64,000 bases of DNA from Thiomicrorhabdus sp033238645 (lineage in GTDB: Bacteria > Pseudomonadota > Gammaproteobacteria > Thiomicrospirales > Thiomicrospiraceae), in assembly GCA_033238645.1 (NCBI GenBank), contig BQXR01000002.1, positions 62,001 through 126,000 on the forward strand, given 5' to 3'. Every line of letters begins with the position of its first letter. The first letter of the stretch is position 1. Of this stretch, positions 45,072 to 54,931 are shown piece after piece. The notes below the pieces were generated by a model, which saw only the letters and a list, made by a program, of their open reading frames with translations, did no database searches and had not been told where the DNA came from. The translations under genes were made by a program, and so were the position numbers.

Positions 45072-47132
45072 TTAAAGCACAATGCCACTATGTTTTAGTA
45101 AGGCATCAATATTAGGTTCACGCCCCCTAAATGCTTTAAACAAAATCATTGGATCAACCGAACCACCCGCCGCCAAAATGGTGTTTTTGAACTTGGCACC
45201 TGTCTCAGGATTTAAGATACCCGTCTCTTCAAATAGCCCAAATGCATCTGCGGAGAGTACCTCTGCCCACTTATAACTAAAGTAACCCGCAGCATACCCC
45301 CCCGCAAAAATATGACTAAAGCTATGCATAGTACGGCTATAAGCTGGCGGCATAATCACAGCGACTTCGTTTCGAATTCTGGAAGAGATATCGGCAACAG
45401 ACTCAATATCATTTGGATTATAAAATGCATGCATTTCAAAATCTGCTAAAGCAAATTCAATCTGGCGAAGCATCATCATAGCGGACTGAAAACCACGGCT
45501 GGCTTTTAAAGCGGTAAACAGTGTTTCTGGTAATTTTTTGCCTGTTTCAATGTGCTTAGAGATCAGGTCTAAACCCTCTCTCTCCCAACAAAAGTTCTCC
45601 ATAAACTGAGAAGGTAGTTCAACTGCATCCCAAGGCACACCACTGATTCCAGAGATATCTAAGTGCTCCATCTCTGTCATTAAATGGTGAATACCATGAC
45701 CAAACTCATGGAACAATGTTGTTAGCTCATCATGCGTTAGACAAGCAGGTTTATCGCCTACTGGCGGTGTGAAGTTACAGACTAGATAAGCAACTGGCTT
45801 TTGTAGGCTACCATGAGGGTGCTGCCAACGTGTAATCGCTGAATCCATCCAAGCACCACCACGCTTATTTTCACGCGCATAAAGGTCTAAATAGAACTGT
45901 CCTACCACCTGGTTATTTTCATTTAATAACTCAAAGAAGTGTACATCAGGATGCCAAGTTGCTACACCCTCTTTGGCCTGTACACGAATACCAAATAGTT
46001 TCCGTGTTATTTCAAACAAGCCATTCAGTGCCGATTCTATAGGGAAGTATGGACGCAGTAACTCCTGCGAAAGGGACAGTGTTTTAGATTTAAACTTTTC
46101 AGATGCATAAGTCACATCCCATGGTTCAAAGTCCTTAATGTCTAACTCTTTCTCTGCAAATGTTTTTAGGGCTTGCAACTCTTTCTCTGCCTGAGGTTTT
46201 GATTTAGCCGCTAAATCTCTTAAGAAACCGAGTACTTGATCTGTACTCTCAGCCATCTTAGTTGCTAACGAATATTCGGCATACTGTTCAAAGCCCAATA
46301 GGTTTGATTTTTCATGACGAAGCTGGCGAATTTTCTCCATATTGTCACTGTTATCAAACTCAGGATTATCCGCCTGTTCTGAAGCTCTAGTACCAAAAGC
46401 ACGATAGACTTCTGCTCTTAATTCACGACTATCTGCATGCGTCATCACCGCCAAGTAAGAAGGAAAATCTAATGTTACACACCAGCCAGTTAGCTCTCTC
46501 TGCTCTGCTAACTGTTGTAACAGTCCAGTGGCCGACTCTGGTAAACCGGCCAGTTCAGATTTATTAGTAATCTGCTTAAACCAAGCTTGGCTAGACTTCA
46601 AAACATTATTGCCAAACTGGCTATTTAGTTGAGATAACTGTTGTGAAACTTTTTGATAGGCCTCTTGCTCTGCAACAGGCAGAGCTATTCCACTTAAGCG
46701 GAAGTTACGTAAAGCATTTTGAATGACTTTTTTCTGCGCAATCGAATAGTTGGCAAATTCTCCCGATCTGGCGATGGCATTAAACTTGGCGTACAAACCT
46801 GCATTCTGACCTACTTCAGTATGGTAGCTCGTCACCTTCTCAAGACAAGCCACATAAGCCTCATGCCAAGTATCACTATTCTTTACCGCATCTAAATGAC
46901 CAATTGGTCCCCACACACGTTCAAAACGGTTATCAATCACCTCCAATGGTTCAATAAAATTCTGCCAGGTTGGAATAGCATCTTCAGAAACCAAACTTTC
47001 AATTTTAGCGCGATTATCGGCTAATAACTGATCTATCGCTGGCTGAATATGTTCCACGTGAAACAGTTCAAAGTGAGGTAAATCTGAAACATTTAATAAA
47101 GGGTTATTGTCGATTGTAGTCGCTGCAGTCAT
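45072..47132 (-). CDS. prlC: Oligopeptidase A
   Basis: A 686-residue M3-family zinc oligopeptidase of the cytosol. The zinc motif is HEFGHGIHHLM (about residue 470) with the downstream glutamate in SGVPWDAVELPSQFMENFCW. The N-terminal helical region and C-terminal RGREPNIDALLKHSGI are typical. Full length. parS site E lies near its start codon end (about codon 25). A C7 run at 45297-45303 lies in its 3' part (encoding FAGGYAAGY). Confidence 0.95.
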   Translation of the reverse strand: MTAATTIDNNPLLNVSDLPHFELFHVEHIQPAIDQLLADNRAKIESLVSEDAIPTWQNFIEPLEVIDNRFERVWGPIGHLDAVKNSDTWHEAYVACLEKVTSYHTEVGQNAGLYAKFNAIARSGEFANYSIAQKKVIQNALRNFRLSGIALPVAEQEAYQKVSQQLSQLNSQFGNNVLKSSQAWFKQITNKSELAGLPESATGLLQQLAEQRELTGWCVTLDFPSYLAVMTHADSRELRAEVYRAFGTRASEQADNPEFDNSDNMEKIRQLRHEKSNLLGFEQYAEYSLATKMAESTDQVLGFLRDLAAKSKPQAEKELQALKTFAEKELDIKDFEPWDVTYASEKFKSKTLSLSQELLRPYFPIESALNGLFEITRKLFGIRVQAKEGVATWHPDVHFFELLNENNQVVGQFYLDLYARENKRGGAWMDSAITRWQHPHGSLQKPVAYLVCNFTPPVGDKPACLTHDELTTLFHEFGHGIHHLMTEMEHLDISGISGVPWDAVELPSQFMENFCWEREGLDLISKHIETGKKLPETLFTALKASRGFQSAMMMLRQIEFALADFEMHAFYNPNDIESVADISSRIRNEVAVIMPPAYSRTMHSFSHIFAGGYAAGYFSYKWAEVLSADAFGLFEETGILNPETGAKFKNTILAAGGSVDPMILFKAFRGREPNIDALLKHSGIVL
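47050..47065. promoter_or_regulatory. parS site E, perfect match
   Basis: TGTTCCACGTGAAACA, 16 of 16 matches to parS, within the first 30 codons of prlC. Confidence 0.93.
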
Positions 47133-47286
47133 TAGATATCTTTCTATTGTTATGTTCTTAGAGTTGGCTATTTCACGATAAAATTAATTTAAAATGAAAA
47201 TCAGTAATCGAAACATTATAGCTTAAACTGATCTGATATCAGGATAAACAAAAGCACTTAATATGAATGCAGGCAAAAGGAACATC

Positions 47287-47706
47287 ATGAAACATTTTCA
47301 GACAGAGATCACTTTAGAAAGCCCTGATAGAGGTACCTACAATATTACCCACAGAATAGATCAAGTCGTCGCAGAATCAAATATTAATTCAGGAATGTGC
47401 CATGTCTTTATTCAACATACCTCTGCCTCGCTCATTATTACTGAAAATGCTGATCCAACTGTTCGGGAGGATATTGAGTACTGGATGAAAAAAACTGTGA
47501 TGGATGCAGATCCAAATTACCGTCATGATTATGAAGGCGATGATGATATGAGTGGACATATTAGATGCATGATTACCGGTATGAACCAAAGCATACCAGT
47601 GACCAATGGTGTGTTGAATCTAGGAACTTGGCAGGGACTATTTTTGTATGAACACCGAACGGGTCGATTTGATCGAAAATTGGTGATTACAATTCAGGGG
47701 AATTAA
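47287..47706 (+). CDS. yjbQ: YjbQ family (UPF0047) protein
   Basis: A 139-residue protein of the YjbQ family, some members of which show thiamine-phosphate synthase activity in vitro. Signatures: GMCHVFIQHTSASLIITENA, RHDYEGDDDMSGHIRCMITG and LGTWQGLFLYEHRTG. I use the ATG at 47287, with AAGGA five bases before it; an earlier ATG would add eight unconserved residues. Divergent from prlC. Confidence 0.92.
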   Translation: MKHFQTEITLESPDRGTYNITHRIDQVVAESNINSGMCHVFIQHTSASLIITENADPTVREDIEYWMKKTVMDADPNYRHDYEGDDDMSGHIRCMITGMNQSIPVTNGVLNLGTWQGLFLYEHRTGRFDRKLVITIQGN

Positions 47707-47928
47707 TAGACCTGTGATAAGAGGATTTCTAATGCTAGAAACTAGTTTTAGCATAATTTCTTTCATTGAGGGGGTTATAAGGAACTTTTATTGATTTTAT
47801 AACCTTTGGTATTAATAGAGCTAATAAAACAGCAAGAAGCCCTGTTTATAACTGCCTATATTTTAATCAAAATAAACTATTTTGAACAAAACTACCAAAC
47901 TTTAATAACCTACTAAGCTACAGGGTAA

Positions 47929-49743
47929 TTAATCTGCCTTATCTACTTTTGGTACTTCAGTTTTTTCATCTGGTTCAGGTTGTAAATTAGCAATGCGTTT
48001 TGAAAGTGAGTACATCTGTTTAAACCCTTCAATCAACTGCATTTCATAACGAAAAATCTCTAAACGTTTCTCAGTTGCTTGAAATCGTTTGAACTGGTGA
48101 TTCAGAGCTTCTTGAATTAGATGCTCAATGGTTGGCTCTATTGCAATAACCGCCATAGCAGATTCTGCATCATTTTTATAAATACTGACTAATGATTTAT
48201 CAATTGCGTTACCCACTGAGTTGGTTAACTGACCTACCAAAGTCAACATGGTTTCACTAGGCTTAATTTTCTTTTGAATCATCTGGTGAAGTACTTTTAG
48301 AATATTACTATCCATTGCATCCAACATCGATTCTACATTATGAATAACCGTAATCAGCTTGAGATGCGTCTCCTGCTCTTTAACGGACAGTTCCATTTGG
48401 CTACTTCGACCCAAATAACTCAATATATCACGATGATAGGCTCTAAATTTTTCAATATTAAGATCCTCTTTAGAGAGCTTATTCATATTAGGTTCTGCAA
48501 TAAGCGCGACCATCCGCTTATAAAATAGGTTCTGTAATTTTTGATAGTGCTCAATCTCTAAACTAACAGCCTGTAGTGCTAAAGAAGGAGTGGATATAAA
48601 GGTTTCATCCAAGAATTCAGCCTTATAAAGAGAGCTAGATTTCTCATCATCTAATACAGGCACCAGCCTATTAACAACCCATATAAAAACTGGAATCATC
48701 GGTAGAAATAGCAGCATATTGACTAGGTTAAAGATGGTATTTGCATTGGCTATTTCGCGCGGTGTTCGATCTGCTAGGGTTAAGACGTCATGGCCATTTT
48801 GAATCACTTCATGCGTAGAAATAAAAATAGATATGTCGGCTAAAAATGGAATAAATGGTAACCAAATCAGAACCCCTAAAATATTAAATTGCAGATGGAT
48901 CAACGCTGTCCGTAAGGCCGCTCTAGATTTTCCAATGGTGGCTAATATTGCAGTGACTGTCGTACCCATATTAGCCCCCATTGCTAAAGCAATCCCTGCT
49001 GGTAATGTTAAAAAACCATTACTCGCCATCACAATAATAATACCGATGGTTGCTGAAGAGGACTGCACTAACGCAGTAAATATAAAAGCGACTAAGATGC
49101 CATAAAGTGGGTTCTGCATCTCTTTCATTAAATCTAGAAAAGGTTGATAATCGCGCAAGGGGGCCATCCCCTCACTCATAATATTCATACCAAAAAAAAT
49201 TAAACCCAGTCCCATTAAAAAATTGCCTATGGCAATAGTTTTCTGTAGCTGGGAAACAAATTGAATAACAAAGCCGATGGCAACAATCAATAAGGCAAAG
49301 TTGGTCACTTTAAAAGCAACAATTTGTGCGGTAATAGTGGTACCAAGATTTGCACCCATCACCACACCCGCTGATTGCGCTACAGTCATTAATCCTGCAG
49401 AAACAAAACCTACCGTTAATACCGTCGTTACAGATGAGGATTGAATGACTGCTGTAACACCTGCCCCTGTGAGAGCCCCCATTAATCGGTTAGTGGTTAA
49501 TCGTGCCAATAGATTTTTCATCTGGTCGCCTGTAATGACTAGCAGACCTTTGATCATCTGCTCCATACCAAACAAAAATAGTGCTAAGCCACCTGCTAAC
49601 CACATAAACATGGTAAACCAATCAAGCGATTTAGAAGCTTCGATTTCTTCATTTGCAATTGCCATTTGGCTAAATATCAGAGAAGCCATAACAACAGTAC
49701 AAATCACTATCATCATAAACAGTACATTTTTATTAATATCCAT
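47929..49743 (-). CDS. Na/Pi cotransporter family protein with PhoU-like tail
   Basis: A 604-residue membrane protein. Two Na/Pi symporter repeats are visible, each with a QSSS motif: AVIQSSSVTTVLTVGF (N-terminal) and ALVQSSSATIGIIIVM (C-terminal), between many helices; the last 220 residues are helical and PhoU-like. A hydrophobic N-terminus (residues 7-30) may be a signal peptide. I prefer the ATG at 49743 over a TTG five codons earlier. Likely imports or exports phosphate with sodium. Confidence 0.9.
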   Translation of the reverse strand: MDINKNVLFMMIVICTVVMASLIFSQMAIANEEIEASKSLDWFTMFMWLAGGLALFLFGMEQMIKGLLVITGDQMKNLLARLTTNRLMGALTGAGVTAVIQSSSVTTVLTVGFVSAGLMTVAQSAGVVMGANLGTTITAQIVAFKVTNFALLIVAIGFVIQFVSQLQKTIAIGNFLMGLGLIFFGMNIMSEGMAPLRDYQPFLDLMKEMQNPLYGILVAFIFTALVQSSSATIGIIIVMASNGFLTLPAGIALAMGANMGTTVTAILATIGKSRAALRTALIHLQFNILGVLIWLPFIPFLADISIFISTHEVIQNGHDVLTLADRTPREIANANTIFNLVNMLLFLPMIPVFIWVVNRLVPVLDDEKSSSLYKAEFLDETFISTPSLALQAVSLEIEHYQKLQNLFYKRMVALIAEPNMNKLSKEDLNIEKFRAYHRDILSYLGRSSQMELSVKEQETHLKLITVIHNVESMLDAMDSNILKVLHQMIQKKIKPSETMLTLVGQLTNSVGNAIDKSLVSIYKNDAESAMAVIAIEPTIEHLIQEALNHQFKRFQATEKRLEIFRYEMQLIEGFKQMYSLSKRIANLQPEPDEKTEVPKVDKAD

Positions 49744-50252
49744 CACAATCACAACCAAACTATTTGATACTTCAATGATACCTTATTAGTAAAGATTCCA
49801 AGCAGACAAGATCATAATTGGCCTTTATAAGTATTGTTCAGTTTCAGCAATGAGTGTAAAGAAATAGCGACTAAACTAAGCATTAGTGGAGTAGATCATC
49901 TACACTTTGATTCATCTGTTCTGCTTGATCAGCACTCACAATATTAACCACACTCTCAACAGTAATGTGCAGATTCATCAAGGTATCTTTGGTTAACTAT
50001 CAGCAGGTTTCAAAATAGAGCGTTTATTGCTTTACTAGATAATATTATTAGATAAAGGTGATCCCATTTAAATCCTACCTTCTTTAATGTGTTCCTATCC
50101 ATACATAAAATTGATGATATAACGCCAAATCCTTATAGACTGTAGCTTATTTCCATTATCTTGCTAGTAAATGGTTTTACCTATAACATGTTAACCATCA
50201 CGTAGTGGTTCTACTCTATGTTATTTAACCTAGCACCAAAGGTGGCTGACTC
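49744..50252. other. Gap with flavin reductase remnant
   Basis: The 509 bases before the chemoreceptor gene hold one recognisable piece, a gene fragment at 49905-49992. The rest shows no open frame or clear promoter; the AAAGGTGG ribosome site of the receptor lies at its right end. Confidence 0.5.
49905..49992 (-). pseudogene. Fragment of a second flavin reductase gene
   Basis: Minus-strand translation gives KDTLMNLHITVESVVNIVSA and DQAEQMN, aligned without gaps to KDTFLNLQITGECVVNIVST and DQAEQMN in the intact gene at 52491. Only about 29 codons remain, and no frame continues on either side. It looks like the residue of a duplicated or displaced copy, about 2.9 kb from the living gene, with the chemoreceptor gene between. 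Confidence 0.75.
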
Positions 50253-52355
50253 ATGATAAAAAATCTTAAAATTCGTTCAAAACTTTTCCTTATTACGATG
50301 GTGACAACCATATTATTGATATTTGCCTATACGGTCTTATTTATTCAAGAAAAATCAATTATTGAAAGTGTTGAATATTCGCTTGATGTGAGCTTTGAGT
50401 ATGCGATAAAAGCCAAAGATATGGAGAAACATGTAGTAGAGGTGCAACAGTGGTTAACAGATATTTCTGCTACACGGGGGGCTGATGGTTTTGATGATGG
50501 CTTTGATGAAGCTGAGTCTTCTCGCCAGAACTTCTTAAGTAAACTTCGTGATTTTGAAGAGCTATACACAAAAGAGAACAACAAAGAGGGGCTCGAACAG
50601 CTAGTCATCCTAGAAAAGGTTTTTGAGAGCTGGTACAGCACTGGAAAGGTCATGGCTAAAGGCTATATTAAAGGTGGTCCTACCACTGGTAACCAGCTAA
50701 TGGGTGCATTTGATCAGGTGGCTGTAGACCTTGGTGATAAGCTCAATAAATTTGTTTCTGAGCAAAGCGTTAATGTGCGTAATAAGTTAATCAATGTAAA
50801 CGAAGAAATGGTTATGCTAAGCAACAACTTAGCAGTTATTTTCATTCTTATTCTGGTCACTCTTTGGGGTATGACAATTGCGATCGTTCGAAATGTAGAC
50901 ATCTCAGTTTTACAACTTAGACAGAGCATGGAATTGGTCATTAAAGAAGGTAAACTAAATCAGAAACTTATACCAAAAGGCAAAGATGAAATATCAGAGA
51001 TAGTAAAGATGTTTAATACCCTTTTAACAACCATATCTAACATGATCTCTGAAACGAATACGGTAGTTACAGCACTGTCTGAAGGCGATTTGACTCAACG
51101 AATATCATCAAACCAAACAGGTGATTTTGATACACTTAAGCAAGGTGTAAACAATTCAGCTGACAGTATTCAGGATGTACTGGTTAACCTAACCACCATC
51201 AGTGAATCTCTGAAAAAAGGTATCTTTAAGATTTCTGTTGAAAGCAATGCTAAAGGCCAGTACAAAGATATTCAAATGAATATGGAATCCTCATTAGACA
51301 CTCTAAACTCAACGGTGAATGATGTTCAGCACGTAATGAAGGATATGCGACATGGTAAATTTGATAGCAAGGTAACTGTAGAAGCTCAAGGTGCATTTAA
51401 TGATATTAAAGAGAGTGTAAATAAGAGTATGACTATGTTGTCTTCAACAATGGACGATATTACTCGAGTAGTCATCGCTCAGTCAAGTGGAGACCTCTCT
51501 CAGATCATTTCAAATGAATACTCAGGTGACGTTGAAACCATTAAAAATAGTATTAACCACTCCAATCTAACACTAAATAATATTGTTAATGATATTGTGG
51601 GTATATCCGACACGGTTGCAGATGCAGCGTCAGAGGTGAATTTGAACTCTAATCAATTAAGCAATCGTATGCAAGAAATGTCTGCGTCTTTAAGCGATAC
51701 ATCTGATAGCATGCAAGCCATTACAAGCCTTACCCAGCAAAACACAGACCTGGCTCAGCAAGCCACCAAACTTGCTGATAATGCGAACCGTAAAGCTATT
51801 AAGGGTGCCAGTATTTCTGAACAAGCTGTGACAGCGATGAACAATATCACCGAATCTTCAAATAAGATTAAGGATATTATCACTTTGATTGACGGTATTG
51901 CATTTCAAACAAATTTACTCGCACTTAATGCGGCAGTTGAAGCAGCAAGAGCTGGTGAGCACGGTAAGGGTTTTGCCGTTGTCGCTGGAGAAGTGAGAGC
52001 TTTGGCTCAAAAATCTGCTGATGCATCTCATGAAATAAAAAATCTAATAGAGCGGTCTTCAGTGAGTGTTAAGGAAGGATCAAAACACGTTGTTGATACG
52101 GGCAAAGCATTGGCACAAATTACAACTGCAATTACCGATGTAAACTCACTAGTTTCTGAGATTTCCACCTCGTCAGAAGATCAAACACGTGAAGTAAACA
52201 ATGTAAATCTCAAGATCCAGGGTATTGATGATGTAAATAATGCTTTGGTTAAAGGGACTGCAAATGCAGCAGAATCAATAAACCACCAAGCATCATCATT
52301 AAAGTCGGTTATTGGGTTCTTTAATAAATCTTCCCTGCCAGTTCCGCGTTCCTAG
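50253..52355 (+). CDS. Methyl-accepting chemotaxis protein
   Basis: A 700-residue transducer. Helix 1 (about 11-31), a periplasmic helical domain, helix 2 (about 188-210), a HAMP domain and further HAMP-like repeats (about 210-440, with repeated FDTLKQGVNNSADSI-type segments), then the signalling domain with the tip IDGIAFQTNLLALNAAVEAA and RAGEHGKGFAVVAGEVRALA. Poly-HAMP receptors of this kind are known in other bacteria. Ligand unknown. No che genes are adjacent. It ends with LPVPRS and no C-terminal CheR-binding pentapeptide. Confidence 0.93.
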   Translation: MIKNLKIRSKLFLITMVTTILLIFAYTVLFIQEKSIIESVEYSLDVSFEYAIKAKDMEKHVVEVQQWLTDISATRGADGFDDGFDEAESSRQNFLSKLRDFEELYTKENNKEGLEQLVILEKVFESWYSTGKVMAKGYIKGGPTTGNQLMGAFDQVAVDLGDKLNKFVSEQSVNVRNKLINVNEEMVMLSNNLAVIFILILVTLWGMTIAIVRNVDISVLQLRQSMELVIKEGKLNQKLIPKGKDEISEIVKMFNTLLTTISNMISETNTVVTALSEGDLTQRISSNQTGDFDTLKQGVNNSADSIQDVLVNLTTISESLKKGIFKISVESNAKGQYKDIQMNMESSLDTLNSTVNDVQHVMKDMRHGKFDSKVTVEAQGAFNDIKESVNKSMTMLSSTMDDITRVVIAQSSGDLSQIISNEYSGDVETIKNSINHSNLTLNNIVNDIVGISDTVADAASEVNLNSNQLSNRMQEMSASLSDTSDSMQAITSLTQQNTDLAQQATKLADNANRKAIKGASISEQAVTAMNNITESSNKIKDIITLIDGIAFQTNLLALNAAVEAARAGEHGKGFAVVAGEVRALAQKSADASHEIKNLIERSSVSVKEGSKHVVDTGKALAQITTAITDVNSLVSEISTSSEDQTREVNNVNLKIQGIDDVNNALVKGTANAAESINHQASSLKSVIGFFNKSSLPVPRS

Positions 52356-52422
52356 TGAACAAGGCTCAGTGTTGGGTTGATCCGCTTCATGGTTAAAACC
52401 TTAATCAAAAGCATAAAAAACC

Positions 52423-52463
52423 GCTGATTACACTGTACTCTATATAGTGTAATCAGCATTTTT
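52423..52463. terminator. Intrinsic terminator after chemoreceptor
   Basis: GCTGATTACACT, 11-base loop, AGTGTAATCAGC followed by A and six T. The left side is preceded by an A-run, so it can act for the convergent flavin reductase gene also. parS site F begins right after it. Confidence 0.93.
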
Positions 52464-52479
52464 TGTTTCACGTGAAGCA
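52464..52479. promoter_or_regulatory. parS site F
   Basis: TGTTTCACGTGAAGCA, 15 of 16 matches to parS; the only one of the six that is fully intergenic. Confidence 0.85.
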
Positions 52480-52490
52480 ATGTTTTTAGA

Positions 52491-53099
52491 CTATAACTTA
52501 GGTCTTTCAATGGTAAAAGTATCCTGCGTACCCACATAATAATTACCACCTAACTTACCAATAGCATCAAGCAACTTTGAGTTAATTTCATTGTCGATAT
52601 AAATAGTGTCATCAATATAAATGGCTCTGATATCTAAGAGTATTAAAGCCCCACCCATCGGTTGATCACTAATTGAGACAATCTCTCTTAAAGCGCACTC
52701 ATAACGTACTTTTGAAGCTTTAACCCCTACAACTGATACTTTCTGACTAGGAGTCGTTTCAATGCCAACTGCATCAAACTCACTAACTGAAGCAGGATAA
52801 TTAGCACAGCTTTGATTCATCTGCTCAGCCTGGTCAGTACTAACAATATTAACAACACACTCGCCAGTAATTTGTAGATTTAGAAAGGTATCTTTAGGCA
52901 TACGATCATTAGGATTCATATGCGAAATACTTAAAACGGGTGGATTACAGCTCGCAATCGTAAAACAAGAATAAGGTGCTAAATTAGTCACACCATTTTC
53001 ATCTTTGGAACTTACCCACGCAATAGGGCGAGGTAAAATACTGCCCACCAATAACTTATATAACTCAGGTGTTGTTAAATCTTTACTCTCTAAAAACAT
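52491..53099 (-). CDS. Flavin reductase family protein
   Basis: A 202-residue FMN-binding split-barrel protein. Signatures: LLVGSILPRPIAWVSSKDEN, NLAPYSCFTIASCNPPVLSI and DTFLNLQITGECVVNI. Probably a flavin mononucleotide-dependent oxidoreductase of the DIM6/NTAB type. Full length, with an adjacent C8 element upstream of its start. A small remnant of a paralogue lies at 49905. Confidence 0.9.
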   Translation of the reverse strand: MFLESKDLTTPELYKLLVGSILPRPIAWVSSKDENGVTNLAPYSCFTIASCNPPVLSISHMNPNDRMPKDTFLNLQITGECVVNIVSTDQAEQMNQSCANYPASVSEFDAVGIETTPSQKVSVVGVKASKVRYECALREIVSISDQPMGGALILLDIRAIYIDDTIYIDNEINSKLLDAIGKLGGNYYVGTQDTFTIERPKL

Positions 53100-53103
53100 C
53101 CTA

Positions 53104-53115
53104 CCCCCCCCTGCT
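53104..53115 (-). repeat. Dispersed AGCAG-G8 element, copy 8
   Basis: C8 then TGCTTAAAAT; on the minus strand ATTTTAAGCAG plus G run and TAGG. It lies in the 33-base gap between leuA and the flavin reductase, a few bases before the latter's ATG, in the place of its ribosome site. Confidence 0.75.
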
Positions 53116-53132
53116 TAAAATAAATTTACTTA

Positions 53133-54785
53133 TTATTTCAATGCGTTTAACATCGCTAATAACATGGCGCTAACACTATCTTCCGCCAAAGCAACACCGA
53201 TACTGCGTTTATCACTCTGTTGTAGATAAATATAAGCCATCGCTTGGACATTTTTGCCCTCAACTGACTCAAAATTATGCATTGCGTGCTCAGAGTAGTC
53301 AATGACATCAACCATCTCACCTGTGCGCTTTTGCCAAGCATCACACAGAGCGCTTAGAGTACCATTGCCCTCACCCCGCCATGTTTCGCCATTCACTTGC
53401 ACAGATAACTTCTCTTTGTCACCTTCATGATCCAGCTGATAGTGATTTAATTCAATCTGATGTGTCACGAAGGTATAGTGTTGCACAAAGGCCTCATACA
53501 AAGCTCTATGGCTAACAACACCACCGTGTTTTTCTGCTAGTTTCTGTGCGACAGGTGCAAAGTCAGTTTGTAGCCATTTTGGTAGATTAAGACCATACTC
53601 TTGTGCTAAAACAAACGCTGAACCCGCTTTACCTGACTGACTATTGACACGAATAATCGCTTCATAATCACGACCTACATCTTTAGGATCAATCGGTAGA
53701 TAAGCCACATTCCAAGGTGCATTCACTTTCTGCTTCAATAAACATTTACGAATAGCATCTTGATGGCTGCCTGAGTAAGCGGTATAAACCATCTCACCTA
53801 CCCAAGGGTGACGAGGGTGCGTTTTGATTTTTGTCACCTCCTCCACTACGGGTACCCATTCAGTCGGTTTTGATAGATCCAATAAAGGGTCAATACCTTC
53901 ACTAAATAGGTTCATCGCCAAAGTAACAATATCCATATTACCCGTACGCTCACCGTTACCTAGCAAGGTTCCCTCTATACGATCTGCACCAGCCAATAGA
54001 GCCAACTCTGCTGCCGCAACAGCACAACCACGATCATTATGTGTATGAATAGAGATCAAAACTGATTCACGGTTATCTAGTTTATTGATAAAGTATTCAA
54101 CCTGATCTGCAAAACGGTTTGGAGATGTACTCTCTACCGTAGAAGGCAAGTTTAAAACACATTTATTATCAGGTGTAGGTTGCCAAATATCCATCACCGC
54201 CTGACAAACCTCAACAGCATAATCTGTCTCAGTCTGAGAAAAACTCTCTGGTGAATACTGAAAAATCCATTTTGATTCAGGATTGGTTACAGAAGCTTTA
54301 ACAGCATACTCTTGCACCCATTTAGCCCCTTGAACCGCCATGGCTTTGATTTCATCTTTACTCTTTTGAAACACGTGCTCGCGTTGTACCACTGAGGTGG
54401 TATTGTACACATGCACAACGGCCTGTTTAACACCCTTAAGTGCTTCATAAGTTCGTTCAATCAAATGCTCTCTAGCTTGTACTAACACCTGTATAGTGAC
54501 ATCTTCAGGGATAAGATTTTCTTCTATTAAACGACGTGTAAAATCAAATTCAGGCTGACTTGCTGAAGGAAAGCCTACTTCAATGGTTTTAAACCCCATT
54601 GCTACCAACTGATGCCAAAGCGCTAACTTTTGATCTACGCTCATTGGATTTGCAAGGGCTTGGTTACCATCTCGCAAATCAACACTTACCCAGATAGGGG
54701 CTTTAGTGTGTTGTTGGTTTGGCCACTGACGATTGGGTAAATCTGGTGTAGCTGTTTGGTGGTATTTTGTTGGGTTCATAATCAT
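53133..54785 (-). CDS. leuA: 2-Isopropylmalate synthase (long form)
   Basis: A 550-residue enzyme for the first step of leucine synthesis, of the second (longer) LeuA subtype. Catalytic motif VSVDLRDGNQAL, the HTHNDRG metal-binding region and LLGNGERTGNMD are intact. The linker and C-terminal regulatory domain (about 430-550) are present, so leucine feedback is expected. An ATG two codons on (54779) is an alternative start. Divergent from an Lrp-type regulator. Confidence 0.95.
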   Translation of the reverse strand: MIMNPTKYHQTATPDLPNRQWPNQQHTKAPIWVSVDLRDGNQALANPMSVDQKLALWHQLVAMGFKTIEVGFPSASQPEFDFTRRLIEENLIPEDVTIQVLVQAREHLIERTYEALKGVKQAVVHVYNTTSVVQREHVFQKSKDEIKAMAVQGAKWVQEYAVKASVTNPESKWIFQYSPESFSQTETDYAVEVCQAVMDIWQPTPDNKCVLNLPSTVESTSPNRFADQVEYFINKLDNRESVLISIHTHNDRGCAVAAAELALLAGADRIEGTLLGNGERTGNMDIVTLAMNLFSEGIDPLLDLSKPTEWVPVVEEVTKIKTHPRHPWVGEMVYTAYSGSHQDAIRKCLLKQKVNAPWNVAYLPIDPKDVGRDYEAIIRVNSQSGKAGSAFVLAQEYGLNLPKWLQTDFAPVAQKLAEKHGGVVSHRALYEAFVQHYTFVTHQIELNHYQLDHEGDKEKLSVQVNGETWRGEGNGTLSALCDAWQKRTGEMVDVIDYSEHAMHNFESVEGKNVQAMAYIYLQQSDKRSIGVALAEDSVSAMLLAMLNALK

Positions 54786-54852
54786 CTTATTTAATTTTTT
54801 GTTTCAGTAATAATATTCTACCTTTAAGTTATGCGTATTTTATTGCAAAAAA

Positions 54853-54878
54853 TTGCTACTTAGCTACAATGTTAGCAA
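54853..54878. promoter_or_regulatory. Dyad between leuA and Lrp-type gene
   Basis: TTGCTA, 14-base spacer, TAGCAA, in the divergent promoter region. A fair candidate operator for the adjacent Lrp-type regulator acting on itself and leuA. Confidence 0.45.
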
Positions 54879-54931
54879 CTTTATTTCAATTTATTATTAA
54901 TAATTCGAATTTAATATATGAAAAGACCCAA

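Noticed and set aside
52352..52549. A small minus-strand gene between the chemoreceptor and the flavin reductase
   Set aside because: It runs through the terminator hairpin and parS site F and into the 3' end of the flavin reductase gene; no ribosome site or family match.
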